A stretch of DNA of 37,500 bases from Cyclobacteriaceae bacterium (lineage in GTDB: Bacteria > Bacteroidota > Bacteroidia > Cytophagales > Cyclobacteriaceae): positions 1 through 37,500 of the forward strand of contig CATQIH010000012.1 in the NCBI GenBank assembly GCA_958296015.1. The letters are read 5' to 3'. The position numbers were made by a program, and so were the translations under genes. The notes beneath the pieces were generated by a model that was not told where the DNA came from, searched no databases, and saw nothing but the letters and a program-made list of their open reading frames with translations. Shown here piece after piece: positions 23,509-32,351 of the stretch; position 1 is the stretch's first letter; each line of letters begins with the position of its first letter.

Positions 23509-24260
23509 AAACTTCCCCCCATCTTAAACAAATCCTTCTTCCTCGGCTGATCGTCACTTTTACAAAGCTGCTTTAGCAATTCCACATCACTGTTCCACTT
23601 GCTGCCATCAAAAAAAGCGGCCCCTTTGTGATCACGTACTTTGTATAGAGATTTTTCCCGGTAGCAGGTGCCAATGTAGACGTGCGCCAGTTGTTGTTGC
23701 TGTGCCCAGTCTATCACTTTCCACATCATCCATTTTCCTAAAGAGTGCGAGCGCATAAATTCCGTATCATAAAACGAAAACCAATAGTGTAGCATATCAC
23801 CTTCCAGTACTGCAAACACATATCCATATACTTTTTCGTCAGATTGAAAAGTAAAAATATGCGTGAGTGTATCGTGCTGCTGCACATAGGCCAGCCGGTT
23901 GGCATCCATGCTGCCTCCGGCAAACCTTTCCTCTGCATAGGCAGTACAAAATTCTCTGAATACCCGATCTTGCATGTCAAATGATGTTTTAGGTTGTACA
24001 CTCATCCGTATTGCCAACGGTTGGATTTTCCGGTCTACTCTACGGTTTTCAGAGGTAGAGGTGAAATCAGCAAGGTCAACTCTGAGGCTCCTTGCCATGT
24101 AAAATACGTCTTTGTTAATAGTCAGGTCGCCAGTATAAGGCAAAAAGCCTCGGGCATAAATATCCGGCAGCTCTCTCTGCTGCTCTTTAATGCAATACAC
24201 CGCATAAGAAAAAGTATAAGTCTGGTAGTCGGTATTATACTCGGAAAAGAAAATCTTCAT
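23502..24260 (-). CDS. GNAT/ATE-like acyltransferase fold protein
   Basis: This 252-residue protein has a C-terminal GNAT-like half (LTHIFTFQSDEKVYGYVFAV, HYWFSFYDTEF, SLGKWMMWKVIDWA, HVYIGTCYREKSLYKV) that resembles arginyl/leucyl-tRNA-protein transferases: Y-x-G-T-C-Y and Y-K. The N-terminal Cys-rich motif of true arginyltransferases is not seen. A protein or amino-acid acyltransferase role is the best guess. It overlaps the upstream DinB gene by 4 bp (ATGA), so the two form a small operon. Confidence 0.6.
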   Translation of the reverse strand: MKIFFSEYNTDYQTYTFSYAVYCIKEQQRELPDIYARGFLPYTGDLTINKDVFYMARSLRVDLADFTSTSENRRVDRKIQPLAIRMSVQPKTSFDMQDRVFREFCTAYAEERFAGGSMDANRLAYVQQHDTLTHIFTFQSDEKVYGYVFAVLEGDMLHYWFSFYDTEFMRSHSLGKWMMWKVIDWAQQQQLAHVYIGTCYREKSLYKVRDHKGAAFFDGSKWNSDVELLKQLCKSDDQPRKKDLFKMGGSLE

Positions 24261-24715
24261 TTTTTGTCTCTTTGGTAAAATATATAGTCTGTCACAGGCG
24301 TGTCAAACCCCAGCGCACGGATGCTACTGGCTATTTGACCTCTATGATAGGTAGAATGGTTGCTAATATGCAGTAAAATATCTTTTAGACTATTGGTGAA
24401 AGATTTGCCACCGGAGTTTTGATAGGAAACAGATGAGCGTAAATCTTGTATTTTGTCTAGCAGTTGCCATGTATTCTGATGATTATCTTGGTCTATCTTT
24501 TTAAATATTGACGGATCATGTGTTTGCCAAACACCGTACTTTGGAATTTCTTTTTTAATGAGCATGATCCAGACATGCTGTGCATTTAATAGATGGCTGA
24601 ACAATTCTATACATCTTCCTTCTGTGATAGCATAAGCTGTCAGCGATGATACGATCTGATCATTGGCATACTGGTTGTAAGTAAACAAATCTTTCAGAAG
24701 AGAATTTTCAGCCAT
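24257..24715 (-). CDS. DinB-family protein
   Basis: This 152-residue protein has a four-helix DinB pattern: LFTYNQYANDQIVSSL, LFSHLLNAQHVW with a candidate metal His near residue 41, and LLHISNHSTYHRGQIASSI with the paired His (H-x3-H) near residues 118-122. These three His form the usual metal site of DinB/YfiT-like proteins, which include thiol transferases and DNA-damage-induced proteins. The substrate is unknown. The stop is overlapped by the acyltransferase-like gene. Confidence 0.8.
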   Translation of the reverse strand: MAENSLLKDLFTYNQYANDQIVSSLTAYAITEGRCIELFSHLLNAQHVWIMLIKKEIPKYGVWQTHDPSIFKKIDQDNHQNTWQLLDKIQDLRSSVSYQNSGGKSFTNSLKDILLHISNHSTYHRGQIASSIRALGFDTPVTDYIFYQRDKK

Positions 24716-24849
24716 ATGCTAGTTGTTTGAACACCATAAAAATAAAGACAATAATAAGAAAAAATAACGGATGTATGGTTTTCGGCAAAAAGCATTTTCT
24801 TTTGATTTTAGAGAAGTTAATTTGCCTTCTAACATCAAACAATATACCT

Positions 24850-25527
24850 ATGAAAATGAGATATCGAGTAGTTCCAGACCCTGAAACCGGACTTTTCAAA
24901 GCAGAAATTCACGATCCGCAAGAAATCAGCCTGACAGACCTGCTGCTGAGCACAGACATGCCCGATGCCTTGGTCAAAAAGGATGAGTACGAAAAGATTT
25001 TTAACGATTTTTTTAATATCATCCATGAAAATGCACTTAACGGCATTGGTTTTACTTCTGATTTTATAGAAGTAATTCCCACGCAGTCAGATGATCCGGA
25101 GGCTCCTCCTTATGAAGTTATTCCGGGTACTAAGCTACAGCAGGGGTTTGATAAAGCAATGGAAAATGTGGAAATGGTGAAAGTGGAAGGCGATATACCT
25201 ACACCTGTGCAGATAGATAGCTTCCACGATTTATTATCTGACCAGAAAGATGAAGTGATCACACCGGGAGGTATGGCCGAAATTGAAGGCGATTATTTGA
25301 AGATCATTCACCCTGATGCAGCAGAGGAAGGCGTGTTTTTTACGAACACCCAAACACAGGAAGTCTTCAAAAGCTGCGAATATCTGATCAACGCGCCATT
25401 TAAACTTACCTTCAATTTGCCTGAAGTCATGCCAGCAGGTGAGTATGCTTTAGAGATAAAAACAGCTTACCAGCAAACAGATATCTTGCGCAGCGGGGCT
25501 TTTCATAAGTTACTGAAGGTAGGCTGA
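24850..25527 (+). CDS. HU-like DNA-binding protein with DUF4469 C-terminal domain
   Basis: This 225-residue protein starts at the ATG giving MKMRYRVVPDPETGLFKAEI. The upstream open frame lacks any protein-like signal. Residues 1-120 fit the Bacteroidota HU-like domain (DEYEKIFNDFFNIIHENALN, then GFTSDF and PGTKLQQG). Residues about 140-225 fit the DUF4469 Ig-like domain (DEVITPGGMAEIEGDYLKII, PAGEYALEIKTAY). Family members are thought to bind DNA. It stands alone, with no partner gene or terminator directly after it. Confidence 0.75.
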   Translation: MKMRYRVVPDPETGLFKAEIHDPQEISLTDLLLSTDMPDALVKKDEYEKIFNDFFNIIHENALNGIGFTSDFIEVIPTQSDDPEAPPYEVIPGTKLQQGFDKAMENVEMVKVEGDIPTPVQIDSFHDLLSDQKDEVITPGGMAEIEGDYLKIIHPDAAEEGVFFTNTQTQEVFKSCEYLINAPFKLTFNLPEVMPAGEYALEIKTAYQQTDILRSGAFHKLLKVG

Positions 25528-25647
25528 TACATTGCAACCGGATTTTTTCGACATGCGTTATGATGCAAACAGGCTATTGCCTTCTAATGACTCAAGCTTT
25601 TGCAATGCTGGTTTGATATCTTTATAGTATGAAGAAAGACAAACAAA

Positions 25648-25865
25648 ATGAAAGATTATCATATTAACAATTTTTTATAAGCAGAAAGATGAGGGATACA
25701 TTGCAGCTATGTCTGATCTAAAATATTGCTCAGCTTTGGGAACTACTACTGAAGAAGCTCTTGCAGAGGTACTCACTGCCAAAACAGTTTGGCTGGAATG
25801 CCAAAGAATTAAGTAAAGTAATTCCTGCCAGATACAAACCTATGATATACCAGATTGCTTCCTGA
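25648..25865 (+). pseudogene. HicB-family antitoxin gene with two frameshifts
   Basis: From ATG 25648 the sequence encodes MKDYHIN; after a one-base shift near the TTTTTT run it continues as YKQKDEGYIAAMSDLKYCSA and LGTTTEEALAEVLTAKTVWLE. A second shift near 25796 is needed to reach the final IPARYKPMIYQIAS, ending at TGA 25863-25865. The order matches short HicB antitoxins (D-E-G-Y-I-A, D-L-K-Y-C-S-A-x-G, E-E-A-L, then R-Y-K-P). The two indels and absence of a neighbouring hicA show that it is decayed. The flanks 25528-25647 and 25866-25901 show nothing else. Confidence 0.75.
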
Positions 25866-25901
25866 ACGCTATAAGAAGAAATAATTTATATCCAATCCAA
25901 C

Positions 25902-25928
25902 AAAAAAAGAGAGCGCAGGCTCTCTTTT
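25902..25928 (-). terminator. Intrinsic terminator of the SUF/bacilliredoxin operon
   Basis: AAAAGAGAGC (25905-25914) and GCTCTCTTTT (25919-25928) pair perfectly around GCAG. On the minus strand the stem is followed by a T7 run (the A run at 25902-25908). It lies 23 bp past the bacilliredoxin stop codon, so it ends the minus-strand operon. Confidence 0.8.
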
Positions 25929-25950
25929 ATATGATAGTTTTTGGTATTGC

Positions 25951-26367
25951 TTAACAATACTCTTCAAAAACATCTTCCAGGTGATCTGCAATCATTTCCG
26001 GAGTTCTGCCTTCAATATGGTGTCTTTCTACAAAATGCACTAGTTCACCATCTTTAAATAGTGCGATCGCTGGCGAAGAGGGAGGATAAGGCAACGTGTA
26101 CTCTCTGGCTTTGGTTACAGCATCTTTGTCTACACCGGCAAAGACAGTTGTAAGGTAATCAGGTTTTTTTTCGCTGTGTTGCAACGCTATCTTCACCCCA
26201 GGACGTGCGCCACCTGCGGCGCAGCCACATACAGAGTTAACAACCATCAGGGTAGTACCTTTATGGTCTTTCAAATGTTTATCTACTTGTTCTGCTGTCT
26301 TCAGTTCCTGAAAACCAACTGCTGTAAGATCAGTCCGCATAGGGACTACAAGTTCTTCTGGATACAT
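25951..26367 (-). CDS. Bacilliredoxin (BrxA/BrxB, YphP/YqiW family)
   Basis: This 138-residue protein has the bacilliredoxin active site Cys47-Gly-Cys49 (VVNSVCGCAAGGARPG) and the characteristic PPSSPAIALFKDGELVHFVERH. Bacilliredoxins remove bacillithiol from protein thiols or act as related thiol-disulfide proteins in the cytoplasm. It is the last gene of the SUF cluster, 64 bp after sufT, linking thiol redox repair with iron-sulfur assembly. Whether this organism makes bacillithiol cannot be seen here, though many Bacteroidota do. The upstream gap has no terminator. Confidence 0.9.
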   Translation of the reverse strand: MYPEELVVPMRTDLTAVGFQELKTAEQVDKHLKDHKGTTLMVVNSVCGCAAGGARPGVKIALQHSEKKPDYLTTVFAGVDKDAVTKAREYTLPYPPSSPAIALFKDGELVHFVERHHIEGRTPEMIADHLEDVFEEYC

Positions 26368-26431
26368 AATTCTATGTGTTTATTAAACTAAAAGTATTAT
26401 TGGTAAATCTTTGTAGAATAGTTACCTGTGC

Positions 26432-26761
26432 CTACAAGAAGCCCAGTTCCAACTTGGCTACTTCCGACATCATATCCTGTGTATAAGGAGGATCAAAAGT
26501 GACCTCTACTTTCACGTCGTTGATGCCAGGAATTTCTTTAATCCTTTGTTCCACCTCACTGGGAATCGCTTCTGCAGAGGGGCAGGCTGGCGAAGTTAGG
26601 GTCATGAGCAGATAAACGTTGTTAACAGGATACACGTTAATTTCATAAATAAGACCTAGTTCATAAATATCAACAGGTATTTCAGGATCATACACCATTT
26701 TGATAGCATCCAATACCTTCTCTCTCAAATCCTGCGTGCTCATTGTCATGGGTTCGCTCAT
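26432..26761 (-). CDS. sufT: SufT-like iron-sulfur assembly protein (DUF59/MIP18)
   Basis: This 109-residue protein is of the MIP18/DUF59 family, with VYDPEIPVDIYELGLIYEI, SPACPSAEAIP (a conserved cysteine) and VEVTFDPPYTQDMMS. SufT-type proteins help maturation of iron-sulfur proteins. The second or third Met (26749, 26743) could also be the start. The gene begins four bases after the sufE stop, so it is translated from the SUF transcript. Confidence 0.88.
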   Translation of the reverse strand: MSEPMTMSTQDLREKVLDAIKMVYDPEIPVDIYELGLIYEINVYPVNNVYLLMTLTSPACPSAEAIPSEVEQRIKEIPGINDVKVEVTFDPPYTQDMMSEVAKLELGFL

Positions 26762-26765
26762 GGGT

Positions 26766-27218
26766 CTATTTGTTATTTGTTTTAATCATTTCTTTGCTGT
26801 CTCTGTATACCAAAGCCAGTAGTCTTATTTGTTTGATCATCGCACCAAAACCGTTAGATCGTTGTGTACCTATAAAACGGTTCATGCCAATCTTGTCTAT
26901 AAAGTACAGATTAGTATCCATGATATCGCTTGCCTGCTGGTGATCAAAAACACGCACCAGCAGACTGACCAGCCCTTTGGTGATAGCAGAATTACTATCT
27001 GCCTTGAAGTGCATAATCCCATCTTCTGGCTGCGTCACAAGCCATACTTTAGACTGACAACCTTTGATAATATGATCTTCTGTTTTGTCCTGTTCTGCCA
27101 AAGGAGGGAGCTTTTCGCCCAATTCCATGATATAGAAATTGGTCATTTCCATATCTCCGTCCAGCAGCGAAAACTCTTCAATTATTTCGTCTTGTATCTC
27201 ATTGATCGTCTGAGCCAT
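26766..27218 (-). CDS. sufE: SufE sulfur-transfer protein
   Basis: This 150-residue protein has the SufE fold with active-site Cys54 in DHIIKGCQSKVWL, LLVRVFDHQQASD, and the C-terminal RSNGFGAMIKQIRLLAL. SufE takes the persulfide from SufS and passes the sulfur to the SufBCD scaffold. Its length and motif are normal. The gene starts three bases after the sufS stop. Confidence 0.93.
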   Translation of the reverse strand: MAQTINEIQDEIIEEFSLLDGDMEMTNFYIMELGEKLPPLAEQDKTEDHIIKGCQSKVWLVTQPEDGIMHFKADSNSAITKGLVSLLVRVFDHQQASDIMDTNLYFIDKIGMNRFIGTQRSNGFGAMIKQIRLLALVYRDSKEMIKTNNK

Positions 27219-27221
27219 ACA

Positions 27222-28481
27222 TTATCTTTTCATCATTTTAATAATTCTGTGCAACCCTTCTATCAGGTTATCCACTTCTTCCATTGTGTTGTAAACAGAA
27301 AAAGAAGCCCTGGCTGTTCCCTCAATACCATATTGTTCCATCAACGGCTGCGTACAATGATGCCCTGTGCGAATGGCAATGCCTCTTGCATCCAGCATCT
27401 GTCCGATGTCAAAATGAAAGATACCATCTATAATAAGTGAGACAACGCTCACCTTTTCTTTGGCTCTGCCTATGATTTTCAAACCCGGAATGTTTTCCAA
27501 CGCACTGGTTGCATAGGCAAGTAATTGTTGTTCGTGGGTAGCAATGGCCGGTTTTCCGGTCTGCTGAATGAAGTTGATCGCTTCACGCATAGCAACTACA
27601 TCGGCAATGTTGGGTGTACCTGCTTCAAATTTATAGGGAATGTCATTGTAAGTCGTTTTCTCGAAGCTTACATTTTTGATCATCTCTCCACCACCCTGGT
27701 AAGGAGGCATTTTTTCCAATAGCCTTCTTTTCCCATACAAAATACCTGTGCCTGTCGGGCCAAAGATTTTGTGTGAAGAGAAAACAAAGAAATCACAGTT
27801 GAGTTTTTGCACGTCAATATCCAAATGAGCAGTGGCTTGTGCGCCATCAATCAACACAACGGCACCCGCCTGATGCGCCATGTCTATGACCTTTTTGACA
27901 GGGTTGATTGTGCCCAATGAATTAGACGCATACACAAGGCTAACTATCTTGGTACGATCAGTCAGCAACTGCTCAAACTGGTCAAGTAGCAACTCACCAT
28001 TTTCATCTACCGGGATCACTTTCAGTATTCCCTGCTTTTCTTCGCAGAGCATCTGCCACGGAACGATATTGGAATGATGCTCCATAGCAGAAATAATCAC
28101 TTCATCGCCTGCCTGAATGAACTTGCGGCCATAAGCAGTAGCCACTAGGTTGATGCCATCGGTGGTTCCCTTGGTAAATATTACCTCTTCTGCTTCAGCC
28201 GCATTGATAAAGGATTTAACAGTTCTCCGCGTCTGTTCAAAAGCAGCCGTAGCCCGTTCGGCCAGCGTATGGATGCCACGATGGATATTGGCATTGTCGT
28301 GCTCATAATAATGATCCAATGCCTGAATAACAGCCAGTGGCTTTTGTGTGGTGGCAGCGTTGTCAAAATAAACCAGCGGGCGTCCGTTAACTTCCTGATG
28401 CAATATCGGGAACTGCTTTCTAATTTCTGTTACATCAAAAACCGGCTGATCTGTTACTATGGTCTGTTGTGTATCATGCAT
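27222..28481 (-). CDS. sufS: SufS cysteine desulfurase
   Basis: This 419-residue PLP enzyme has YFDNAATTQKP near the N-terminus, Asp in LIDGAQATAHL, the Schiff-base Lys238 in FSSHKIFGPTG, and the catalytic Cys376 in RTGHHCTQPLM. The group II (SufS) type is supported by the sequence around the Cys (RTGHHC). It converts cysteine to alanine and a protein persulfide for iron-sulfur cluster assembly. It is packed tightly between sufD (2-bp gap) and sufE. Confidence 0.95.
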   Translation of the reverse strand: MHDTQQTIVTDQPVFDVTEIRKQFPILHQEVNGRPLVYFDNAATTQKPLAVIQALDHYYEHDNANIHRGIHTLAERATAAFEQTRRTVKSFINAAEAEEVIFTKGTTDGINLVATAYGRKFIQAGDEVIISAMEHHSNIVPWQMLCEEKQGILKVIPVDENGELLLDQFEQLLTDRTKIVSLVYASNSLGTINPVKKVIDMAHQAGAVVLIDGAQATAHLDIDVQKLNCDFFVFSSHKIFGPTGTGILYGKRRLLEKMPPYQGGGEMIKNVSFEKTTYNDIPYKFEAGTPNIADVVAMREAINFIQQTGKPAIATHEQQLLAYATSALENIPGLKIIGRAKEKVSVVSLIIDGIFHFDIGQMLDARGIAIRTGHHCTQPLMEQYGIEGTARASFSVYNTMEEVDNLIEGLHRIIKMMKR

Positions 28482-28483
28482 GG

Positions 28484-29830
28484 TTATAAGTCTTTTTGCA
28501 AACGTTGACTAATTATTTTTTCCAGCACTTCGCGCAGCGGCTGGATTCTGATATTTTGCAATACATCGCTGGCAAAAGCCTTCAGCAAAAGTGCTGTGGC
28601 CTGTCTTTTGTCTAATCCGCGTGTTTGCAGATAAAAAAGTTGCTCCGCATCTATCTGACCGGTAGTGGCACCATGCGAACATTTTACATCATCAGCCCAT
28701 ATCTCGAGTTGCGGTTTCGTATCAATAGACGCATCATCCGTCAGCAAAATGTTCTTGTTAGACTGAAATGCATTGGTTTTCTGTGCATCAGGGCGCACAT
28801 AGACTTTTCCATTAAAAACACCTTTGGATTTGTCGTCCATAATGCCTTTGTAAAGCTCATTACTAAAGGAATTGGCTTTGCGGTGGTCTACCATCGTGTG
28901 GTTGTCTACCAGCGTTTCCTGATCCAACATATACAGACCATACATATGTGACTCACAATTCTCGGCATCTATAACCAGGTTAAGGTTATTCCGGATCATA
29001 CCACCACTTACGGACACTGTTACGGCATTGAAAAGGCTTTCTGCCGTCTGCACCACATGGGTATTACCGGTATGGTAGGTGTCTTTGCCTTCAATCTCTA
29101 TCTTATGGTAATTGACAACCGCCTGTTTATTTACCACAATTTCAGAAACAATATTGTGGTAACCCTCCTGTTCACCAACGGTATGGAAAGATTCTACCAG
29201 ATCAACCTGGCTGTTTTCTTCTATAATGTAGAGATTCCTGGGTTGGGAAACGGTTTTTTCTTCCGTAGTATCAGTGATAAAATATATTAATACTGGTGCT
29301 GATACCACTTTTCCCTGAGGTACATAAATAAATATGCCATCTTCGGCTACGGCTGTATTGAGAGCCGTAAAAGCATCTGTTTTGCTATCTGCGTATTTGC
29401 CATAATACCTTTCTATCAGGTTTGTATGACTTTCAAAAGCTTCTGAAAGTGTAGAAATGATGATCTCCTGTGGTGGACTCACCATGTTTGAGTGCTGCTG
29501 TGAGAACTTCCCGTTGACAAAAACCAGGATGTTCGCTTCTATGCCGGAAAGGATTAGCTGGCTGATCCCTATAGCATTTTCCGCATAGGCAGGCTTAATA
29601 TTTTCGGGCGCAAAATGTTTGTTCAATGCACGGGTGATGCGCGTATATTTGTATTCTTCGTTTTTATTGCCGGGCAGCCCCAGCTTTTCAAGGTTTGCGA
29701 ATGCTTCTCTTCTTACCTTTTGTACATAAGGAGATGTGCTATGCGAAGTTTTTTGAAACAAATCTGCCTGCTGCAAAAATGCCTCTTCAATAGCTGTTTG
29801 ATGTTGCTTACTGATGATGATCTGGCTCAT
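28484..29830 (-). CDS. sufD: SufD scaffold subunit
   Basis: This 448-residue protein has the SufBD beta-helix fold: LGLPGNKNEEYKYTRI, SGGMIRNNLNLVIDAENC, KGVFNGKVYVRPDAQKTNAF and KCSHGATTGQIDAEQLFYLQ. Together with SufB and SufC it forms the SufBC2D scaffold on which clusters are assembled. It lies 45 bp downstream of sufC, and the length is typical. The intervening gap holds no terminator. Confidence 0.94.
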   Translation of the reverse strand: MSQIIISKQHQTAIEEAFLQQADLFQKTSHSTSPYVQKVRREAFANLEKLGLPGNKNEEYKYTRITRALNKHFAPENIKPAYAENAIGISQLILSGIEANILVFVNGKFSQQHSNMVSPPQEIIISTLSEAFESHTNLIERYYGKYADSKTDAFTALNTAVAEDGIFIYVPQGKVVSAPVLIYFITDTTEEKTVSQPRNLYIIEENSQVDLVESFHTVGEQEGYHNIVSEIVVNKQAVVNYHKIEIEGKDTYHTGNTHVVQTAESLFNAVTVSVSGGMIRNNLNLVIDAENCESHMYGLYMLDQETLVDNHTMVDHRKANSFSNELYKGIMDDKSKGVFNGKVYVRPDAQKTNAFQSNKNILLTDDASIDTKPQLEIWADDVKCSHGATTGQIDAEQLFYLQTRGLDKRQATALLLKAFASDVLQNIRIQPLREVLEKIISQRLQKDL

Positions 29831-29875
29831 AGGTTAAAAATTGCTGATGGGTGGCTAAGATAATACGAATCGAGA

Positions 29876-30637
29876 TCAGATAGTGGCAGCGTTTGCTGTC
29901 TCTTTGATCCAGTCGTATCCTTTTTCTTCCAGTTCAAGTGCCAGCTCTTTGGTACCAGACTTCACAATTCTTCCATCGTACAAAACATGTACATAGTCGG
30001 GAACAATGTAATCGAGCAGCCGCTGATAGTGCGTGACCACTATTGTAGCATTTTCGCTGGTTCTTAGCTTGTTGACACCATTGGCCACAATTCTGAGCGC
30101 GTCTATGTCTAGTCCGGAGTCGGTTTCGTCCAGAATAGCCAGTTTGGGTTCGAGCATTGCCATCTGAAAAATCTCATTTCTCTTCTTTTCTCCGCCGGAA
30201 AAACCTTCATTAAGGGCACGGCTTAGCAACGATTGGTCGATCTCCACCAACTGCATCTTCTCTTTCATCTGTTTTAAAAATGAAACAGCATCCAGCGGAT
30301 CAAGCCCCTGGTGTTTTCTGATCTGATTCAGCGCAGTTTTCAAAAAGTTGGTTGTGCTCACTCCCGGAATCTCTACAGGATATTGAAATGCCAAAAATAT
30401 GCCCTCTCTGGCTCTCTCTGCCGGGTTCATATCAAGTAAGTCGTTACCCAAATACTCTACGGAACCTTCGGTTACTTCAAAATCTTCTCTTCCTGCCAGC
30501 ACAGAAGCCAGGGTGCTTTTACCTGAGCCGTTGGGCCCCATGATTGCATGTACTTCTCCTGGTTTCACATTCAGATTTATTCCTTTCAGAATATCCTTGC
30601 TCTCAACTTTTGCGTGTAGATTTTCAATAGTAAGCAT
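29876..30637 (-). CDS. sufC: SufC ATPase
   Basis: This 253-residue ABC ATPase has Walker A GPNGSGKS (34-41), the signature FSGGEKKR (about 149-156), Walker B LAILDETDSGLD and the switch His in VTHYQRLLD. SufC powers conformational change of the SufBCD scaffold. It is cytosolic with no membrane partner. A perfect hairpin separates it from sufB upstream. Confidence 0.95.
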   Translation of the reverse strand: MLTIENLHAKVESKDILKGINLNVKPGEVHAIMGPNGSGKSTLASVLAGREDFEVTEGSVEYLGNDLLDMNPAERAREGIFLAFQYPVEIPGVSTTNFLKTALNQIRKHQGLDPLDAVSFLKQMKEKMQLVEIDQSLLSRALNEGFSGGEKKRNEIFQMAMLEPKLAILDETDSGLDIDALRIVANGVNKLRTSENATIVVTHYQRLLDYIVPDYVHVLYDGRIVKSGTKELALELEEKGYDWIKETANAATI

Positions 30638-30668
30638 TGTGTTCTAAATTCAATACGGTTGATAAATA

Positions 30669-30695
30669 AAATCAGAAGTACGAGGCTTCTGATTT
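30669..30695 (-). promoter_or_regulatory. Hairpin between sufB and sufC
   Basis: AAATCAGAAG (30669-30678) and CTTCTGATTT (30686-30695) form a perfect 10-bp stem with a 7-base loop in the 101-bp gap between sufB and sufC. On the minus strand a T-rich stretch follows (TTTTATTT). It could partly terminate or process the operon mRNA so that sufB is made in excess of the later genes. Confidence 0.45.
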
Positions 30696-30738
30696 AATAT
30701 GTATAGTGGGCAATATAATATTTTGTAGTGGCGCAAGT

Positions 30739-32184
30739 TTATCCTACACTACCTTCCAATGTCAGTGCCAGCAGCTTTTGCGCTTCTACGGCAAACTCCA
30801 TAGGCAACTGGTTCAGTACTTCTTTGCAATATCCATTGACAATCAATGCAATGGCATCTTCGTCGTCAATACCTCTTTGGTTACAGTAGAAAATCTGGTC
30901 TTCACCAATTTTAGAGGTTGTAGCCTCATGTTCTATCTGTGCTGTTTTATTGTTTGACTCAATATACGGGAAAGTATGCGCTCCGCATTTGCCACCCATC
31001 AGCAGAGAATCGCACTGTGAGAAGTTCCGTGCATTGTCAGCACGTTTCATCACCTGCACCAAGCCACGGTAGCTATTCTGGCTAAATCCGGCAGATACTC
31101 CTTTGGATACAATACGGCTTCGGGTATTTTTACCGATATGGATCATCTTGGTGCCCGTATCTGCCTGCTGATAATTGTTGGTGACAGCAACGGAATAGAA
31201 TTCTCCGGTAGAATGATCGCCTTTTAAAATACAACTAGGGTACTTCCAGGTGATAGCAGAGCCTGTTTCTACTTGTGTCCAGGAAATTTTAGACCTTTCA
31301 CCTGCACATATGCCTCTTTTAGTTACAAAGTTGTAAATACCGCCTTTGCCGTTTTTGTCGCCAGGATACCAGTTCTGTACTGTTGAGTATTTTATCTCGG
31401 CATCTTTGGCAGCATAGAGTTCTACTACGGCTGCATGCAACTGGTTTTCGTCGCGCATGGGGGCCGTACATCCTTCCAGGTAGCTCACGTAAGAATCTTC
31501 TTCGGCCACAATTAGCGTACGTTCAAACTGGCCTGTATTGGCGGCATTAATTCTGAAATAGGTAGAAAGCTCCATCGGACAGCGTACGCCTTTGGGAATA
31601 TAGCAGAAAGAGCCATCGCTGAATACCGCAGAATTCAGCGCAGCGAAATAATTATCACTGGCAGGTACTACCGAACCGATATATTTTTTGATCAACTCCG
31701 GGTGTTCTCTCACCGCTTCACTAAAAGAGCAGAAAATAATACCCAGATCGCCCAGTTTTCCTTTAAACGTAGTAGCTACGGATACGCTATCCATAACAGC
31801 ATCCACAGCAACTCCGGTCAAGCGTTTTTGCTCTTCCAGAGAAATACCCAATCTTTTGAAAGTATCCAACAATTCAGGATCAACTTCACCGAGGTTTGCA
31901 GGATTCACTTTTTGCTTAGGAGCAGCATAATATATGATGTCCTGGTAATCTATAGGAGGGAACGTAACATTTGGCCACCTTGGCTCCTTCAATGTGAGCC
32001 AATGATGATATGCTTTCAGCCGCCACTCCAGCATCCATTCGGGTTCTTCCTTTTTGGCTGAAATGAACCTTACCGTATCTTCGCTCAACCCTTTGGGGGC
32101 TGAGTCAGATTCGATATTTGATTCAAATCCGTACTTATAATCAGCATTGGTAAATTCCTCTAAAATCTGGTTATCTACGCTCAT
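30739..32184 (-). CDS. sufB: SufB scaffold subunit
   Basis: This 481-residue protein has the SufB hallmarks: [57 protein letters not shown], and the C-terminal [20 protein letters not shown] and [19 protein letters not shown]. SufB carries the sulfur-accepting cysteines of the SufBC2D scaffold. It is the first gene of the SUF operon. The start at 32184 is preceded by an AT-rich gap and the Lrp-type gene. Confidence 0.95.
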   Translation of the reverse strand: MSVDNQILEEFTNADYKYGFESNIESDSAPKGLSEDTVRFISAKKEEPEWMLEWRLKAYHHWLTLKEPRWPNVTFPPIDYQDIIYYAAPKQKVNPANLGEVDPELLDTFKRLGISLEEQKRLTGVAVDAVMDSVSVATTFKGKLGDLGIIFCSFSEAVREHPELIKKYIGSVVPASDNYFAALNSAVFSDGSFCYIPKGVRCPMELSTYFRINAANTGQFERTLIVAEEDSYVSYLEGCTAPMRDENQLHAAVVELYAAKDAEIKYSTVQNWYPGDKNGKGGIYNFVTKRGICAGERSKISWTQVETGSAITWKYPSCILKGDHSTGEFYSVAVTNNYQQADTGTKMIHIGKNTRSRIVSKGVSAGFSQNSYRGLVQVMKRADNARNFSQCDSLLMGGKCGAHTFPYIESNNKTAQIEHEATTSKIGEDQIFYCNQRGIDDEDAIALIVNGYCKEVLNQLPMEFAVEAQKLLALTLEGSVG

Positions 32185-32241
32185 AGTAAGAGATTGAGAT
32201 GTATATCTTATTTGTGGGTTATATAAAAAATAACAGTATAT

Positions 32242-32254
32242 AACGTAAAACGTT
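32242..32254. promoter_or_regulatory. Candidate operator upstream of sufB
   Basis: AACGT (32242-32246), AAA, and ACGTT (32250-32254) form a perfect inverted repeat 58 bp before the sufB start. A dimeric regulator could bind it. No known SUF-regulator box was matched. Confidence 0.25.
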
Positions 32255-32313
32255 CGATAAAAGCAGCTTAATATTCAGCTTTATCCAGGCGTTTTAGTAT
32301 AGTTTAGAACGAA

Positions 32314-32340
32314 CTTAAACAAGTGTAGTTACACTTTAAG
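32314..32340. terminator. Hairpin between the Lrp gene and sufB
   Basis: AAGTGTA (32321-32327) and TACACTT (32330-32336) pair perfectly around GT, with CTTAA/TTAAG outside. It starts 12 bases beyond the stop codon of the Lrp-type gene on the minus strand, so it may end that transcript or act as an operator. No T run follows. Confidence 0.4.
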
Positions 32341-32351
32341 GAAAATTACTG

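Noticed and set aside
24727-24849. N-terminal extension of the DUF4469 protein
   Set aside because: The residues resemble no domain, and family members start at the equivalent of the ATG at 24850.
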